A DNA stretch of 24,265 bases from positions 1-24,265 of the forward strand of contig PMYJ01000063.1 in NCBI GenBank assembly GCA_003170875.1. Reading direction: 5' to 3'. The translations under genes and the position numbers were made by a program. Under the pieces are notes generated by a model that did not search any database, was not told the origin of the DNA, and saw nothing but the letters and a program-made list of their open reading frames with translations. Origin of the DNA: Candidatus Dormiibacterota bacterium (GTDB taxonomy: Bacteria > Chloroflexota > Dormibacteria > Aeolococcales > Aeolococcaceae). Of the stretch, positions 1 through 8,087 are shown in pieces. Position 1 is the first letter of the stretch; each line of letters opens with the position of its first letter.

Positions 1-105
1 CACCTCCCGCCGCATCGCGCCCCAGAGGCCTTCCTACGGCCACGCGATTGCTCGCTTCGCGCCATGGGCGGCGTTCTGCCACCACGGAGGTTGACTTAGG
101 GCTAC

Positions 106-192
106 TCATGCGGGCTCAGCCGAGGTCTCGGCAGCCGCCTCCTGGGCCACCGTCTCCGAGAAAGTACTCCCGCTCAGTGCGATCGTGGACAT
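106..192 (-). pseudogene. Thioredoxin N-terminal remnant (28 codons)
   Basis: The minus strand reads ATG at 192 through a TGA at 106-108 and gives a 28-residue peptide. Its first 17 residues (MSTIALSGSTFSETVAQ) look like the usual start of actinobacterial-type thioredoxins. After that the sequence becomes alanine/glutamate-rich, stops, and never reaches the expected hydrophobic strand and WCGPC active site. No WCGPC was found in any frame down to position 1. A plausible ribosome site (GAGGTGA, about 197-203) lies just upstream, and a TATACT -10 box sits at 243-238. I read it as the 5' end of a trxA gene whose body was deleted. A real short peptide is the less likely alternative. The family call rests on a short match. 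Confidence 0.5.
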
Positions 193-240
193 GGTCACCT
201 CGACTGTGTATCCCCACGGTTATGTTCACCAACCCCCAGT

Positions 241-256
241 ATACCCCCAGGGGTAT
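241..256. promoter_or_regulatory. CsoR/CstR-type operator palindrome
   Basis: ATACCCC-CA-GGGGTAT is a perfect 7-bp inverted repeat with a 2-base centre. It resembles operators bound by the CsoR/RcnR/CstR family (copper or persulfide sensors). It overlaps a minus-strand -10 box (TATACT, 243-238) that would drive the thioredoxin remnant, and it lies about 100 bp upstream of chrA on the plus strand. No regulator gene of this family is in the window. Confidence 0.6.
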
Positions 257-356
257 TCAGAAGTAGCCCTGATCACCGGGGCCGGGGGTGTCCTCGGCCC
301 TCCGAGGCTGTCCAACGCCCCTCCTGGATTCTCAGGTCGCACAATGAGCAGGCCCC

Positions 357-1541
357 GTGAGCGACGACGAACGCCCCCTGCAGCCCGCCACCAGGGTTCC
401 GCTGCGCACCATCGCCCGCGAGTGGACCCGCCTCGGCTGCATAGGTTTCGGGGGCCCGCCAACCCACATCGCCCTGCTTCGACGGATGTGCGTCGACGAC
501 CGGCGATGGATCGAGGCCAGGGAGTTCGAAGACGGGATCGCCGCCACCAACCTGCTGCCCGGTCCTGCTTCGACGCAGCTGGCGATCTTCTGCGCCTGGC
601 GCCTGCGGGGGGTGGTCGGCGGCGTGCTGGGCGGGGTGTGCTTCATCGTCCCGGGGCTGGTTCTCATCCTTGCCCTCTCGGCGGTCTTCCTCGCCAGTCG
701 CCCACCCGACTGGGTGATCGGCGCGGCGGCCGGTGCGGGAGCTGCCGTGCCCGCCGTGGCTCTGCACGCCGCATCGGGCCTGGTCCCGGCCAGCTGGAAG
801 CGTAGTGGCCCCCAGAAGGCCCAGCGCGTCCGTTGGGGCCTCTACGCCCTGGTGGGAGGCACCGCCGCAGCCACGATCGGCCCGTATCTGGTGGTGGTGC
901 TTCTGGCCTGTGGCCTGATCGAGATTGCCGTTCGCCAGGCGACGCCGCCCCGGACTTCGGGATCAGCCGCAGCGCTCATCCCCGCCGTCGTCGTTCACAC
1001 GGCCGCCATCGGCGTGCTTGGCGCCCTGACTTGGGTCGCGTTCAAGGTGGGCGCTCTCTCGTACGGAGGCGGGTTCGTCATCGTCCCGCTGATGCAGCAC
1101 GACGCGGTGACCACGTACCACTGGATGACCGGGGCCCAATTCCTCAACGCCGTCGCCCTGGGCCAGCTCACCCCGGGCCCCGTCGTCCAGACGGTGGCCG
1201 TCGTCGGCTATGCGGCGGCGGGAGTCGGAGGCGGGTTGCTCGCAGCTCTCATCGCCTTCGCCCCATCGTTCGCCTTCGTGCTCGCCGGGGGACCACGTTT
1301 CGATCAGATCCGAGCGAACCGGTCCATCCAGTCGTTCCTCACCGGAGCTGGGCCAGCCGTCATCGGGGCCATCGCCGGATCGGCCATCCCCCTCGGCCTC
1401 GCGCTTCAGCGGCTGTGGCAGATCCCGGTGCTCGCCGGAGCGGTCCTCTGGCTATTCGCCGCCCGCCGTGGCGTCGTGAGCGGGCTCCTCATCGCCGGGG
1501 TGATCGGAGTCGCCCTAGCGCTGGCCGGCGTGCCCATCTGA
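357..1541 (+). CDS. chrA: Chromate transporter ChrA, full-length two-domain type
   Basis: This encodes a 394-residue inner-membrane protein of the chromate ion transporter (CHR) family, which exports chromate. The length fits the long form made of two homologous halves. The N-terminal half carries the family signature GFGGPPTHIALL near residue 31, followed by NLLPGPASTQL. The C-terminal half repeats it as SYGGGFVIVPLM near residue 237, followed by LGQLTPGPVVQT. Hydrophobic stretches typical of a polytopic protein fill the rest. The start is GTG at 357, with no good Shine-Dalgarno sequence. The gene ends 48 bp before the convergent phzF-like gene. It may be influenced by the CsoR/CstR-like site at 241-256, although chrA is not a standard member of that regulon. 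Confidence 0.93.
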   Translation: MSDDERPLQPATRVPLRTIAREWTRLGCIGFGGPPTHIALLRRMCVDDRRWIEAREFEDGIAATNLLPGPASTQLAIFCAWRLRGVVGGVLGGVCFIVPGLVLILALSAVFLASRPPDWVIGAAAGAGAAVPAVALHAASGLVPASWKRSGPQKAQRVRWGLYALVGGTAAATIGPYLVVVLLACGLIEIAVRQATPPRTSGSAAALIPAVVVHTAAIGVLGALTWVAFKVGALSYGGGFVIVPLMQHDAVTTYHWMTGAQFLNAVALGQLTPGPVVQTVAVVGYAAAGVGGGLLAALIAFAPSFAFVLAGGPRFDQIRANRSIQSFLTGAGPAVIGAIAGSAIPLGLALQRLWQIPVLAGAVLWLFAARRGVVSGLLIAGVIGVALALAGVPI

Positions 1542-1548
1542 GGACATC

Positions 1549-1577
1549 GCCCGTCGTGGGCCGTCGGAGAGACGGGC
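1549..1577. terminator. Possible weak bidirectional hairpin between convergent genes
   Basis: GCCCGTC at 1549-1555 can pair with GACGGGC at 1571-1577 across a 15-base loop in the 48-bp gap between chrA and the phzF-like gene. There is no T-run on either side, so termination is only suggested by position. Confidence 0.25.
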
Positions 1578-1589
1578 CGGCACGGCAGA

Positions 1590-2480
1590 TCACGGTCCGG
1601 CGAGCTTGATCACCCCCGCCCCCACGATGGTGGCGCAGCCACCGACGCTGACCTCCACAATCTGACCCCCCTCCTTCCGCGCTGTCGCGTGCAGGAGGCT
1701 CGGACGCCCCATGGCCACGCCCTGATCTATCTGAAGGTCCCACTCGCCGTCCGAGACCGGTGAGCGCTGGGCGAGGCCGCCCACCAGACCGGCACACGCC
1801 GAGCCGGTGGCCGCGTCCTCTTCGACCTCGACGGACGGCGCGAAGCCCCGCGCGTAGAGGTGAGCACCCTCGTCAGGTTCGCGGGAGAAGAGGTACAGGT
1901 TGGCCGCCCATCCCCGGGCGACCCCGGAGGCCCACGCCGCCTTGTCCAGTGCGGCGCGGTCCACGGTGGCGGCGTTGCGAACCCGCACGAAGCAGAAGCG
2001 CAGCCCGATGCCCCCATACCAGCATTCGGCAACGTCGGCCTCGGTGAGTGAGAGGGCCGCGGCGACGGCATCCACCGGCGGCGGCTCCGCAGCGACTTCG
2101 CATCGGGGTGTTGAGAGGCGAAGGTGGATGCTCTCGCCGCTGATGTCGACCGTGACGGGGCCGATGCCCTCTTCGAAGACGAATCTCCCGAAGGCCGCGC
2201 CCCCGTCCGGTTCAAGACTGGCGAGAACGGCCCCCGTACCGACGGTGGGGTGCCCGGCGAATGGCACCTCCCCGCCCGGAGTGAAGATCCGCACCCGGCA
2301 CGTGTGAGATGGATCGGTGGGAGGCAGGACGAAGGCGGTCTCGGAGAAGTTGAACTCCCGAGCCAGCTGCTGCATCAGATCGTCGCTCAGCCCTTCAGCC
2401 CGGGGGATCACCGCGAGCTGGTTGCCGCCGAAGGGCCTATCCGAGAACACGTCAACCAGAACGAAGTCAATCTCCATCAT
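1590..2480 (-). CDS. PhzF family isomerase/epimerase-like protein
   Basis: This is a 296-residue soluble protein of the PhzF / diaminopimelate-epimerase-fold family, which normally has about 260-300 residues. Two similar halves are visible. The conserved catalytic glutamate is E47 in NFSETAF, the GHPTVGTG loop lies near residues 76-83, and the C-terminal ATGSACAGL motif is near residue 224. Family members catalyse proton-transfer isomerisations, and most have no known substrate. No phenazine genes are nearby, so a phenazine role is not supported. An ideal AGGAGG lies 4 bases before the first ATG and 7 before the second (2477), so translation may begin at the second Met. That ribosome site lies inside the alcohol dehydrogenase remnant, whose stop overlaps the start of this gene. 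Confidence 0.9.
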   Translation of the reverse strand: MMEIDFVLVDVFSDRPFGGNQLAVIPRAEGLSDDLMQQLAREFNFSETAFVLPPTDPSHTCRVRIFTPGGEVPFAGHPTVGTGAVLASLEPDGGAAFGRFVFEEGIGPVTVDISGESIHLRLSTPRCEVAAEPPPVDAVAAALSLTEADVAECWYGGIGLRFCFVRVRNAATVDRAALDKAAWASGVARGWAANLYLFSREPDEGAHLYARGFAPSVEVEEDAATGSACAGLVGGLAQRSPVSDGEWDLQIDQGVAMGRPSLLHATARKEGGQIVEVSVGGCATIVGAGVIKLAGP

Positions 2481-2628
2481 TCAGCCTCCTACCGGACGTG
2501 ATCACCACCTTGCCTCGAGCGTGCTTCCCCGAAAGATACCGGATCGCTTCCCCGACCTCACTCCGGCGGTAACGCCTGTCGATGTCCGGCACCACCCTGC
2601 CGGCCCGCAGAAGATCCCAGGGCAAGAG
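2467..2628 (-). pseudogene. 3' remnant of a zinc-type NAD(P)-dependent alcohol dehydrogenase
   Basis: One minus-strand frame from about 2625 to the TGA at 2467-2469 encodes DLLRAGRVVPDIDRRY, then SEVGEAIRYL and HARGKVVITS. This is the typical C-terminus of medium-chain dehydrogenase / quinone oxidoreductase family proteins (pattern: L-x-E-AGKVTPVIDR-Y-PLSE...HARGKVVI). The frame is closed by a TAG upstream, near residue 4 of the match, and no start or Rossmann domain precedes it. About 50 residues of a roughly 320-residue enzyme remain. The last codons overlap the phzF-like start and supply its AGGAGG, so this debris now acts as the leader of that gene. The frame continuing to about 2690 is hydrophobic (GFVGQVIRCASLL) and could be further decayed sequence from the same gene. 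Confidence 0.72.
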
Positions 2629-2640
2629 CTATCGGATGCA

Positions 2641-2913
2641 CGACCGGCAGCAGCGACGCGCACCGAATGACTTGACCAACGAACCCAACTAACGCCACCA
2701 TGACCACGCTCCTCAGGTGGGCGGCGTGCCTTTCGACCCCCACCGAGAGGGGTGGTCGCACCGGTTGCCGTGTCGGTGCTGGGACCCGCGAAGGCCACCA
2801 GCCTTGCTCGCTCGCGGTCTGAAGGGGGCGATCTCGAGCGCGAGAGGCGGAGGGAGCTCTCGCCACCAAACCCTGAGCGGGTAGCGCCTCCAGCATCTCT
2901 GGACGGGGCGGCC
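2641..2913. other. Intergenic region upstream of the kinase, no gene recognised
   Basis: About 270 bases lie between the dehydrogenase remnant and the kinase -10 box. Frames are open on both strands, as expected at this GC content, but none looks like a known protein. The open frame that continues the kinase upstream (from 2752) is arginine-rich and low in hydrophobic residues, unlike a coding N-terminus, so I leave it outside the gene. Confidence 0.4.
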
Positions 2914-2919
2914 TACAAT
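2914..2919 (+). promoter_or_regulatory. -10 box TACAAT for a leaderless kinase mRNA
   Basis: TACAAT is followed by exactly 6 bases and then GTG at 2926. The expected transcription start coincides with the start codon. No Shine-Dalgarno sequence precedes it and no clear -35 is visible. Confidence 0.5.
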
Positions 2920-2925
2920 TTCCCC

Positions 2926-4953
2926 GTGGTGGGTCCGTTCGCCGCGGGAGGTGTGGCGCAGCGCGGCCGGAGTCGCCCTGGCGAACTTAGGTTCGCTCGG
3001 CGGCTTCTTGGGTTGGTGGGCGCCCTCCTCCTGGCCGGGGGAGTTGTCGGCGCCGTCCTCGCCGCCCCCAGCGGAGCCAGCGCGACCGCAGCGGCGGAGG
3101 GCGCCGCCGAAAACGTCGCGGTCGCCGCCGCGAGCCGACTCTCCGCATGGACCTCTGAGGTGAGCAACGAGCTGGACACCTTTGCCGCCGCCATCGTCAG
3201 CGAGCCCGGCGACACCCTCCCCGAGTTGGCCGGGAGCTTCCAGACCCTCCTGACCGGCACCAGCGACTTTCGCCTCATCGAGCTCACCGACCTCTCCGGC
3301 CAGGTGATTGCGGCCAGCAACGGTGGCGGCCCCAACCTGGTCGGAGCCAGCTGGCTCTCCGAGCTGAGCGCCACGCCCCTGCTGACGCCGATAAGCAGAG
3401 ATGGCACCACGCTGCAGTGGTTCGTCGCCCGACTGGCCACGACCGGGCGCTACAGCGGCGCGCTGGTGGCGCAGATCCAGACCAGCCAGATGGCGAATGT
3501 GCTGAGCGGGGCGGACATCAGCTCGGCGGCAGCAGGGGAGCTCCAAGCGGTGCTTCCGGGGGGGGTTCTTCTCTTCAGCTCTTCCATGACGACGACGCTC
3601 CACGCCGGTCTTACCGACGCAGCGATGATCACCGACGGATCGCTCAGTCAGCGGGTCAGTTCGCCGGCCGTCACCGCTGCGCTCGCCGGCGACACGGGAG
3701 GGACCAGCTACGACGCGAAAGGCATCGATACCGTCGCCGGCTACACCACCGTCCAGCTGCCGGGATGGGTGATGGGGATCGTGACTACTGAGAGGGCAAA
3801 TGGCGTGCTCGCCGCGACGCCCGGTCTCTTGAGCTCGCCCTGGCTCCTGCCGACCGTCGCCGCTCTCGCCGGGATGGCTCTGTTTTGGCTGCTCGCGCTG
3901 ACCGCGCCCACCGGTTCGCTCGATGTGTTAACCGGATGGCTTCGGTCCGCCGGGCCATGGCTGGCCCTCCTCCCGCGGCGGCACCTCCGCCCTGCGACGC
4001 AGCCGCTGAGCGGTGGCACCTGGGAGACGCCAGACCTGCCGCAGGCCCCCACCGGAGAGGAGACGACGGTTGGGCACCGCGGCCCCGCCTCAACCGGCCG
4101 CCACCGCCCCACGCGGCGGCGGCTGCGCGGCCGCTACGAGATCCTCGACGTGACCGGCAGCGGCGGGGAGGGTCAGGTGCTGCGCGCCCTCGACCAGCTT
4201 CATTCGCGACAGGTGGCGATCAAGGTCCGGCGCCTCGACGCCGGTGACCTGGCCCGCAGAGACGAGATCCTCAACGAGGCCAGCGTCCTCCTGAGGATGA
4301 CGCCTCATCCCCACGCCAGCGTCGTTCGCGAGGACTTCATCATCGGCGACCGCTACTACCTGGTCATGGACTGGATCGAGGGAACCCCCCTCAACCGCCT
4401 GCTCGCCGAGCGAGGCACCCCCGGGCTCCCGTTGGGTACGGTGCTCGGCTGGATGGGGCAGGTGGCAGAGGTCCTCGACCACCTTCACAGTCAGACGCCC
4501 ATGATAGTCCACGGCGACGTGAAACCCAGCAACGTCATCGTCACCTCGATCTGGGATGCCAGCGCGATCCTGGTCGATTTCGGGGTCGCGCGGCGGCGCG
4601 AGAATCCTACGGATTCCATCGCTAGCCTCGATGCCCGCGGAGTTGTGGGCAGTCCCGGGTACATGGCTCCCGAGATGCAGGCCGGCTCCTCGGCGACTCC
4701 GGCCGCCGACATCTTCGGCCTCGCCGCAACCACCTTCGCGCTGCTGGTGGGACACACTCCGGTGGTGGGCCAACCCCCCAACTGGGAGACTATCGATCCG
4801 AGGGCCGCCCCGTTGCTCAAGGCCGCGTTCAAGACCGGTTTGGCGTTCGATCCGAGTCGGCGCCCGCACTCCGCGGGCTCGTTTATCGCCTCGCTGCGGC
4901 TGGCGGCGTGGCCACCCGATCCCCCGCGGCGCGCGGCCACCGCTAAGAGGTAA
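2926..4953 (+). CDS. Membrane Ser/Thr protein kinase with N-terminal extracytoplasmic sensor region
   Basis: With the start at GTG 2926 the protein has 675 residues. A first membrane segment lies near residues 25-47. About 250 residues of predicted extracytoplasmic sequence resemble a Cache-type sensor, including a region like LIELTDLSGQVIAASNG. A second membrane segment lies at about 305-329, then a proline-rich linker, then a C-terminal protein kinase domain. Kinase motifs are VAIK (K433), HGD in the catalytic loop (529-531), DFG (551-553) and APE (581-583). HGD replaces the usual HRD, so it is a non-RD kinase; catalytic Asp531 and the DVKPSN segment are intact. The sensor-first, kinase-last order is the reverse of PknB-type kinases. 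A convergent FHA protein 48 bp downstream is a likely phospho-partner. The gene frame is open upstream to 2752, but the leaderless promoter supports 2926. Confidence 0.85.
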   Translation: MVGPFAAGGVAQRGRSRPGELRFARRLLGLVGALLLAGGVVGAVLAAPSGASATAAAEGAAENVAVAAASRLSAWTSEVSNELDTFAAAIVSEPGDTLPELAGSFQTLLTGTSDFRLIELTDLSGQVIAASNGGGPNLVGASWLSELSATPLLTPISRDGTTLQWFVARLATTGRYSGALVAQIQTSQMANVLSGADISSAAAGELQAVLPGGVLLFSSSMTTTLHAGLTDAAMITDGSLSQRVSSPAVTAALAGDTGGTSYDAKGIDTVAGYTTVQLPGWVMGIVTTERANGVLAATPGLLSSPWLLPTVAALAGMALFWLLALTAPTGSLDVLTGWLRSAGPWLALLPRRHLRPATQPLSGGTWETPDLPQAPTGEETTVGHRGPASTGRHRPTRRRLRGRYEILDVTGSGGEGQVLRALDQLHSRQVAIKVRRLDAGDLARRDEILNEASVLLRMTPHPHASVVREDFIIGDRYYLVMDWIEGTPLNRLLAERGTPGLPLGTVLGWMGQVAEVLDHLHSQTPMIVHGDVKPSNVIVTSIWDASAILVDFGVARRRENPTDSIASLDARGVVGSPGYMAPEMQAGSSATPAADIFGLAATTFALLVGHTPVVGQPPNWETIDPRAAPLLKAAFKTGLAFDPSRRPHSAGSFIASLRLAAWPPDPPRRAATAKR

Positions 4954-5001
4954 GGGCAGAGACAGCATCCGGAGCTGCCCGCGCTCGACGGCGTGCGGAG
5001 A

Positions 5002-5607
5002 TCATGGCGGATCCGCGGAGATCATCTCGGAGATGACCACCGCGCCGCGGCGGAAGGCTTCATTGGCGAGGAGGACCCGACGCCGTTCCCCGCCCTCGGG
5101 GATGCCAAACTTGGTGTACATGTTGCCCAGATGGTGCTTCACTGCGGTCTCGGTGACGCGGAGGCTGGTGGCCATCTGGCGGACGGACGCCGGTTCAGTG
5201 AACATGTCACCGAGGGCGACGGGCCGGCAGAGCGCCTGGAGCACGGCTCGCTCCCGCCGAGTGAGGAGCGGAGCCCGGCTGACCGATCTTGTCGCGGTGT
5301 GGCTTCCGGCGACGTCTTCTGCCCGAAAGAAGATTCGGACGCCGCCGATCTGAATCTCGTCATCCGGGCGGAGCATCCTCTCTCCGAGGACCCGCTCCCC
5401 ATTAACGTGTGTGCCGTTGCGGCTGCCCAGGTCACGGACGCTCCATCCCGATGCCACGTTCTCGATCACCGCGTGCAGGCGGGACACGTCGGTGTCGTCA
5501 GGCAGCCTGAGAACTGTGTTCGGACCGCGTCCGATGGTCACTGGTGGCCCGACGAGGGGGGCCACTCCGCGCCCTGACCGCCTCCAGATCTCCAGGTACG
5601 GCTCCAC
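5002..5607 (-). CDS. FHA domain protein with C-terminal LuxR-type HTH
   Basis: This 201-residue cytoplasmic protein has two domains. Residues 22-96 form an FHA phosphothreonine-binding domain with its hallmark residues: GR at 26-27, SRLH at 42-45, and NG at 64-65 within LGSRNGTHVNG. Residues 115-185 (LTRRERAVLQAL ... SLRVTETAVKHHLGNMYTKFGI) look like a LuxR/NarL-type DNA-binding helix-turn-helix. FHA fused to a transcription-factor HTH suggests a regulator controlled by binding a phosphorylated protein. The Ser/Thr kinase that ends 48 bp away on the opposite strand is the natural candidate. The start is GTG at 5607, with GAGG only 2 bases upstream, so this start is uncertain. Confidence 0.87.
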   Translation of the reverse strand: MEPYLEIWRRSGRGVAPLVGPPVTIGRGPNTVLRLPDDTDVSRLHAVIENVASGWSVRDLGSRNGTHVNGERVLGERMLRPDDEIQIGGVRIFFRAEDVAGSHTATRSVSRAPLLTRRERAVLQALCRPVALGDMFTEPASVRQMATSLRVTETAVKHHLGNMYTKFGIPEGGERRRVLLANEAFRRGAVVISEMISADPP

Positions 5608-5786
5608 AACCTCACACCACCCGGATCCCGCGCCGCGGCGGGGCCTAAGGTCAACCTACATGGGGCATCATGCCTGACTCGCACGGTCTGCCACAGCTCC
5701 GGGCAGGCCCAACGTGGACGTCCGGCTCATCCTCCGTTCGGGGGACAGGGCTTTCTCCCCTTTGCGCCAATAGACGGTGCGGCACA

Positions 5787-5796
5787 GAGGGAGGAG
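5787..5796 (+). promoter_or_regulatory. Strong Shine-Dalgarno site for glucan phosphorylase
   Basis: GAGGGAGGAG ends 9 bases before GTG 5806 and fixes that codon as the start. No later in-frame start has a better site. Confidence 0.7.
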
Positions 5797-5805
5797 CCTT
5801 GTCGA

Positions 5806-8004
5806 GTGCTGAGCGATCCTCTCGACGTGTTTGCCGACACGGATGGCGACGCCGACCTCTGGCGTGCCGTCGCCGACCTTGCCTCCCGCCTCCCCGATGA
5901 GCTGCGCGGCCTCGCCTTCCTCGCCTACAACTACGCGTGGGCTTGGCAGCCCGGGGTGGCTGAGCTCTTCGCCACCGTCGACCCCGGCCGCTGGGAGCTC
6001 TGCGAACAGAACCCCGTGCGCCTGCTCCAGGAGGCGCCGCGTGCTGTTCTGCTGCGCGCCGCCCAGCGGGATGGCTTCGCCGCGGAGGTACAGCGGGCCG
6101 CCGCGGCGCTCGTGGACTACCTCTCCCCCACAGCCGGCTCTGGGCATCTCGGTGGTGACCCGCTGGTCGCCTTCTTCTGTGCCGAGTTCGGGGTGCATCA
6201 CTCACTACCGCTGTACGCCGGCGGTCTTGGAGTGCTCGCCGGTGATGTCCTCAAGGAGGCCTCCGACCAGCGTATGCCCATGGTCGGGGTCGGTCTCCTC
6301 TACCGTCAGGGATACTGTCGCCAGCGAATCGACGCCAGTGGGTGGCAGCAGGAGTACTGGGTCGACATCGATCCGGGGCGCCTCCCCGCGGTCCTCGTCA
6401 CTCAACGAGAGAGCCCATTGAGGGTGTCGGTGCCGATCGGCACGCGCGAGGTCGGAGCCCAGGTCTGGCGGGTCGACGTCGGCCGGACACCCCTCTACCT
6501 CCTCGATCCCGACATCCCCGACAACCATCCCGCCGACAGGTTGCTGGCCCGCCGACTGTACGTCGGCGACCGCCGTGTCCGGCTGGCACAGTACGCTCTA
6601 CTCGGCATCGGCGGGCTGCGCGCGTTGCGGGCACTGGGTGTCGAGCCGACCGTGCTACACCTCAATGAGGGGCACCCCGCCCTCGCCGCAGTGGAGTGGT
6701 CATGCACCGCCATGGCCCTCGGCGCGTCCCCCGAGCGAGCACTTCAGATGGGATCGGAGCGGACGGTGTTCACCACCCACACCCCTGTGGCCGACGGCAA
6801 CGACCTGTTCACGCCCGACGAGATTGAGGATGTCCTCGGTTCCTACCTGGACCAATCAGGGCTGAGCCGCCACCGCGTCCTCGCGCTGGGCCACGTCGAC
6901 ACCGACCACGAGGCGAGCTTCGCCGTGACCGCCCTGGCGCTGCGCACCAGCACCAGAGCCAACGGGGTGAGCCGTCGCCATGGCGAGGTCGCCCGGCAGA
7001 TGTGGAGCGGGCTCGGCCGGATCGACGCACACCCGGCCGCACCCATCGAGTACGTCACCAACGGCGTCCATCTGCCGACCTGGATGTCGCCGGAAATGCA
7101 GGCCCTGCTCAACAGGTACCTGCCCCGGGACTGGTTCTCCGAAGCCGCCAACCCAGCAGTGTGGGAGGCGATCGAGGCCGTACCCGACGGCGAGCTGTGG
7201 GAGGTGCGCAACCAGCTACGCCGCCGTCTGATCGAAGAGGTCCGGTATCGCACGGCCGGCGAGCGGTTCGGCCGGGGAATGTCACTGGCCGACGCGGAGC
7301 GTGCCGCTGGCGTGCTCGACGAGAACGCCCTGGTGGTCGGATTCGCCCGCCGCCTCGCCTCTTACAAGCGCACGGGTCTGATCTTCCAGGACAGCGACCG
7401 GCTCGCTCGCATCCTCGAGCCGCCGAACCCCGTCCAGGTCGTGGTTGCCGGCAAGGCTCACCCCGACGACCAGGCCGGCAAGCAGCTCGGCCAGGTCGTC
7501 TTCAACGCCGAGGAGGAGCATCGTGGCCGGGTCGCCTTCCTCAGCGACTACGCGATGGGACTGGCCTCGATCCTTGTTGCTGGCGCTGACGTCTGGATCA
7601 ACGTACCCCGACCTCCCATGGAGGCCAGCGGAACCAGCGGGATGAAGGTCGCCCTGAACGGAGGGCTGAATCTCTCGGTGCTCGATGGCTGGTGGGCCGA
7701 GGCCTTCGACGACCGCAATGGATGGTCGGTCGCAAGCCACCCGGGCACGGTGCCCGACGGCGGGGAAGAACCTTCGACAGCAAGCGGCGACGACCTCGAC
7801 GCCACCGACCTCTACCGCCTGCTCGACTCCGAGGTGATCCCGCTCTTCTATCGTCGCGATGCCGATGGCATCCCCCACGATTGGCTTATCCGAGTGAAGC
7901 ATTCCATCCGCACCATCGCCCCCCAGTTCTGCGCGACGCGGATGCTGCATGACTACGCCAGCCGCTACAGCACCAGCCATTGCCACCACCCGAGGGTCAC
8001 CTGA
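5806..8004 (+). CDS. glgP: Alpha-glucan phosphorylase (GT35)
   Basis: This 732-residue cytoplasmic enzyme is predicted to release glucose-1-phosphate from alpha-1,4-glucans or maltodextrins using inorganic phosphate and pyridoxal phosphate. The N-terminus carries DUF3417-like sequence (LAYNYAWAWQPG). FCAEFGVHHSLPLYAGGLGVLAGD follows, the start of the shorter alpha-glucan phosphorylase family seen in archaea, thermophiles and actinobacteria. LHLNEGHPAL, TTHTPVADGND and VTNGVHLPTW are conserved. The cofactor lysine is K614 in GTSGMKVALNGGLN. The length is typical of this shorter class rather than the roughly 815-residue E. coli enzyme. A strong terminator follows. The neighbouring ABC transporter suggests it degrades imported alpha-glucosides as well as, or instead of, stored glycogen. 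Confidence 0.93.
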   Translation: MLSDPLDVFADTDGDADLWRAVADLASRLPDELRGLAFLAYNYAWAWQPGVAELFATVDPGRWELCEQNPVRLLQEAPRAVLLRAAQRDGFAAEVQRAAAALVDYLSPTAGSGHLGGDPLVAFFCAEFGVHHSLPLYAGGLGVLAGDVLKEASDQRMPMVGVGLLYRQGYCRQRIDASGWQQEYWVDIDPGRLPAVLVTQRESPLRVSVPIGTREVGAQVWRVDVGRTPLYLLDPDIPDNHPADRLLARRLYVGDRRVRLAQYALLGIGGLRALRALGVEPTVLHLNEGHPALAAVEWSCTAMALGASPERALQMGSERTVFTTHTPVADGNDLFTPDEIEDVLGSYLDQSGLSRHRVLALGHVDTDHEASFAVTALALRTSTRANGVSRRHGEVARQMWSGLGRIDAHPAAPIEYVTNGVHLPTWMSPEMQALLNRYLPRDWFSEAANPAVWEAIEAVPDGELWEVRNQLRRRLIEEVRYRTAGERFGRGMSLADAERAAGVLDENALVVGFARRLASYKRTGLIFQDSDRLARILEPPNPVQVVVAGKAHPDDQAGKQLGQVVFNAEEEHRGRVAFLSDYAMGLASILVAGADVWINVPRPPMEASGTSGMKVALNGGLNLSVLDGWWAEAFDDRNGWSVASHPGTVPDGGEEPSTASGDDLDATDLYRLLDSEVIPLFYRRDADGIPHDWLIRVKHSIRTIAPQFCATRMLHDYASRYSTSHCHHPRVT

Positions 8005-8031
8005 TCTCCGTGACCGACCCTTCCAGACTGG

Positions 8032-8068
8032 CCCACCAGGTCGATTCGTCGGCCTGGTGGGTCTTTTT
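8032..8068 (+). terminator. Rho-independent terminator after glucan phosphorylase
   Basis: CCCACCAGG (8032-8040) pairs perfectly with CCTGGTGGG (8053-8061) across a 12-base loop, followed by TCTTTTT. It lies 27 bp after the phosphorylase stop and 20 bp before the end of the convergent ATPase gene. The T-run is only on the plus strand, so it acts mainly for the phosphorylase. Confidence 0.9.
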
Positions 8069-8087
8069 CGTCACGGACGTCTCAGCC

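Noticed and set aside
1590..2480. Phenazine biosynthesis locus
   Set aside because: Only a PhzF-family member is present; no other phz genes are nearby and the family is functionally broad.
2752..2925. Upstream extension of the kinase frame (58 more residues)
   Set aside because: Arginine/serine-rich, no ribosome site, and a TACAAT box lies inside it just before GTG 2926.
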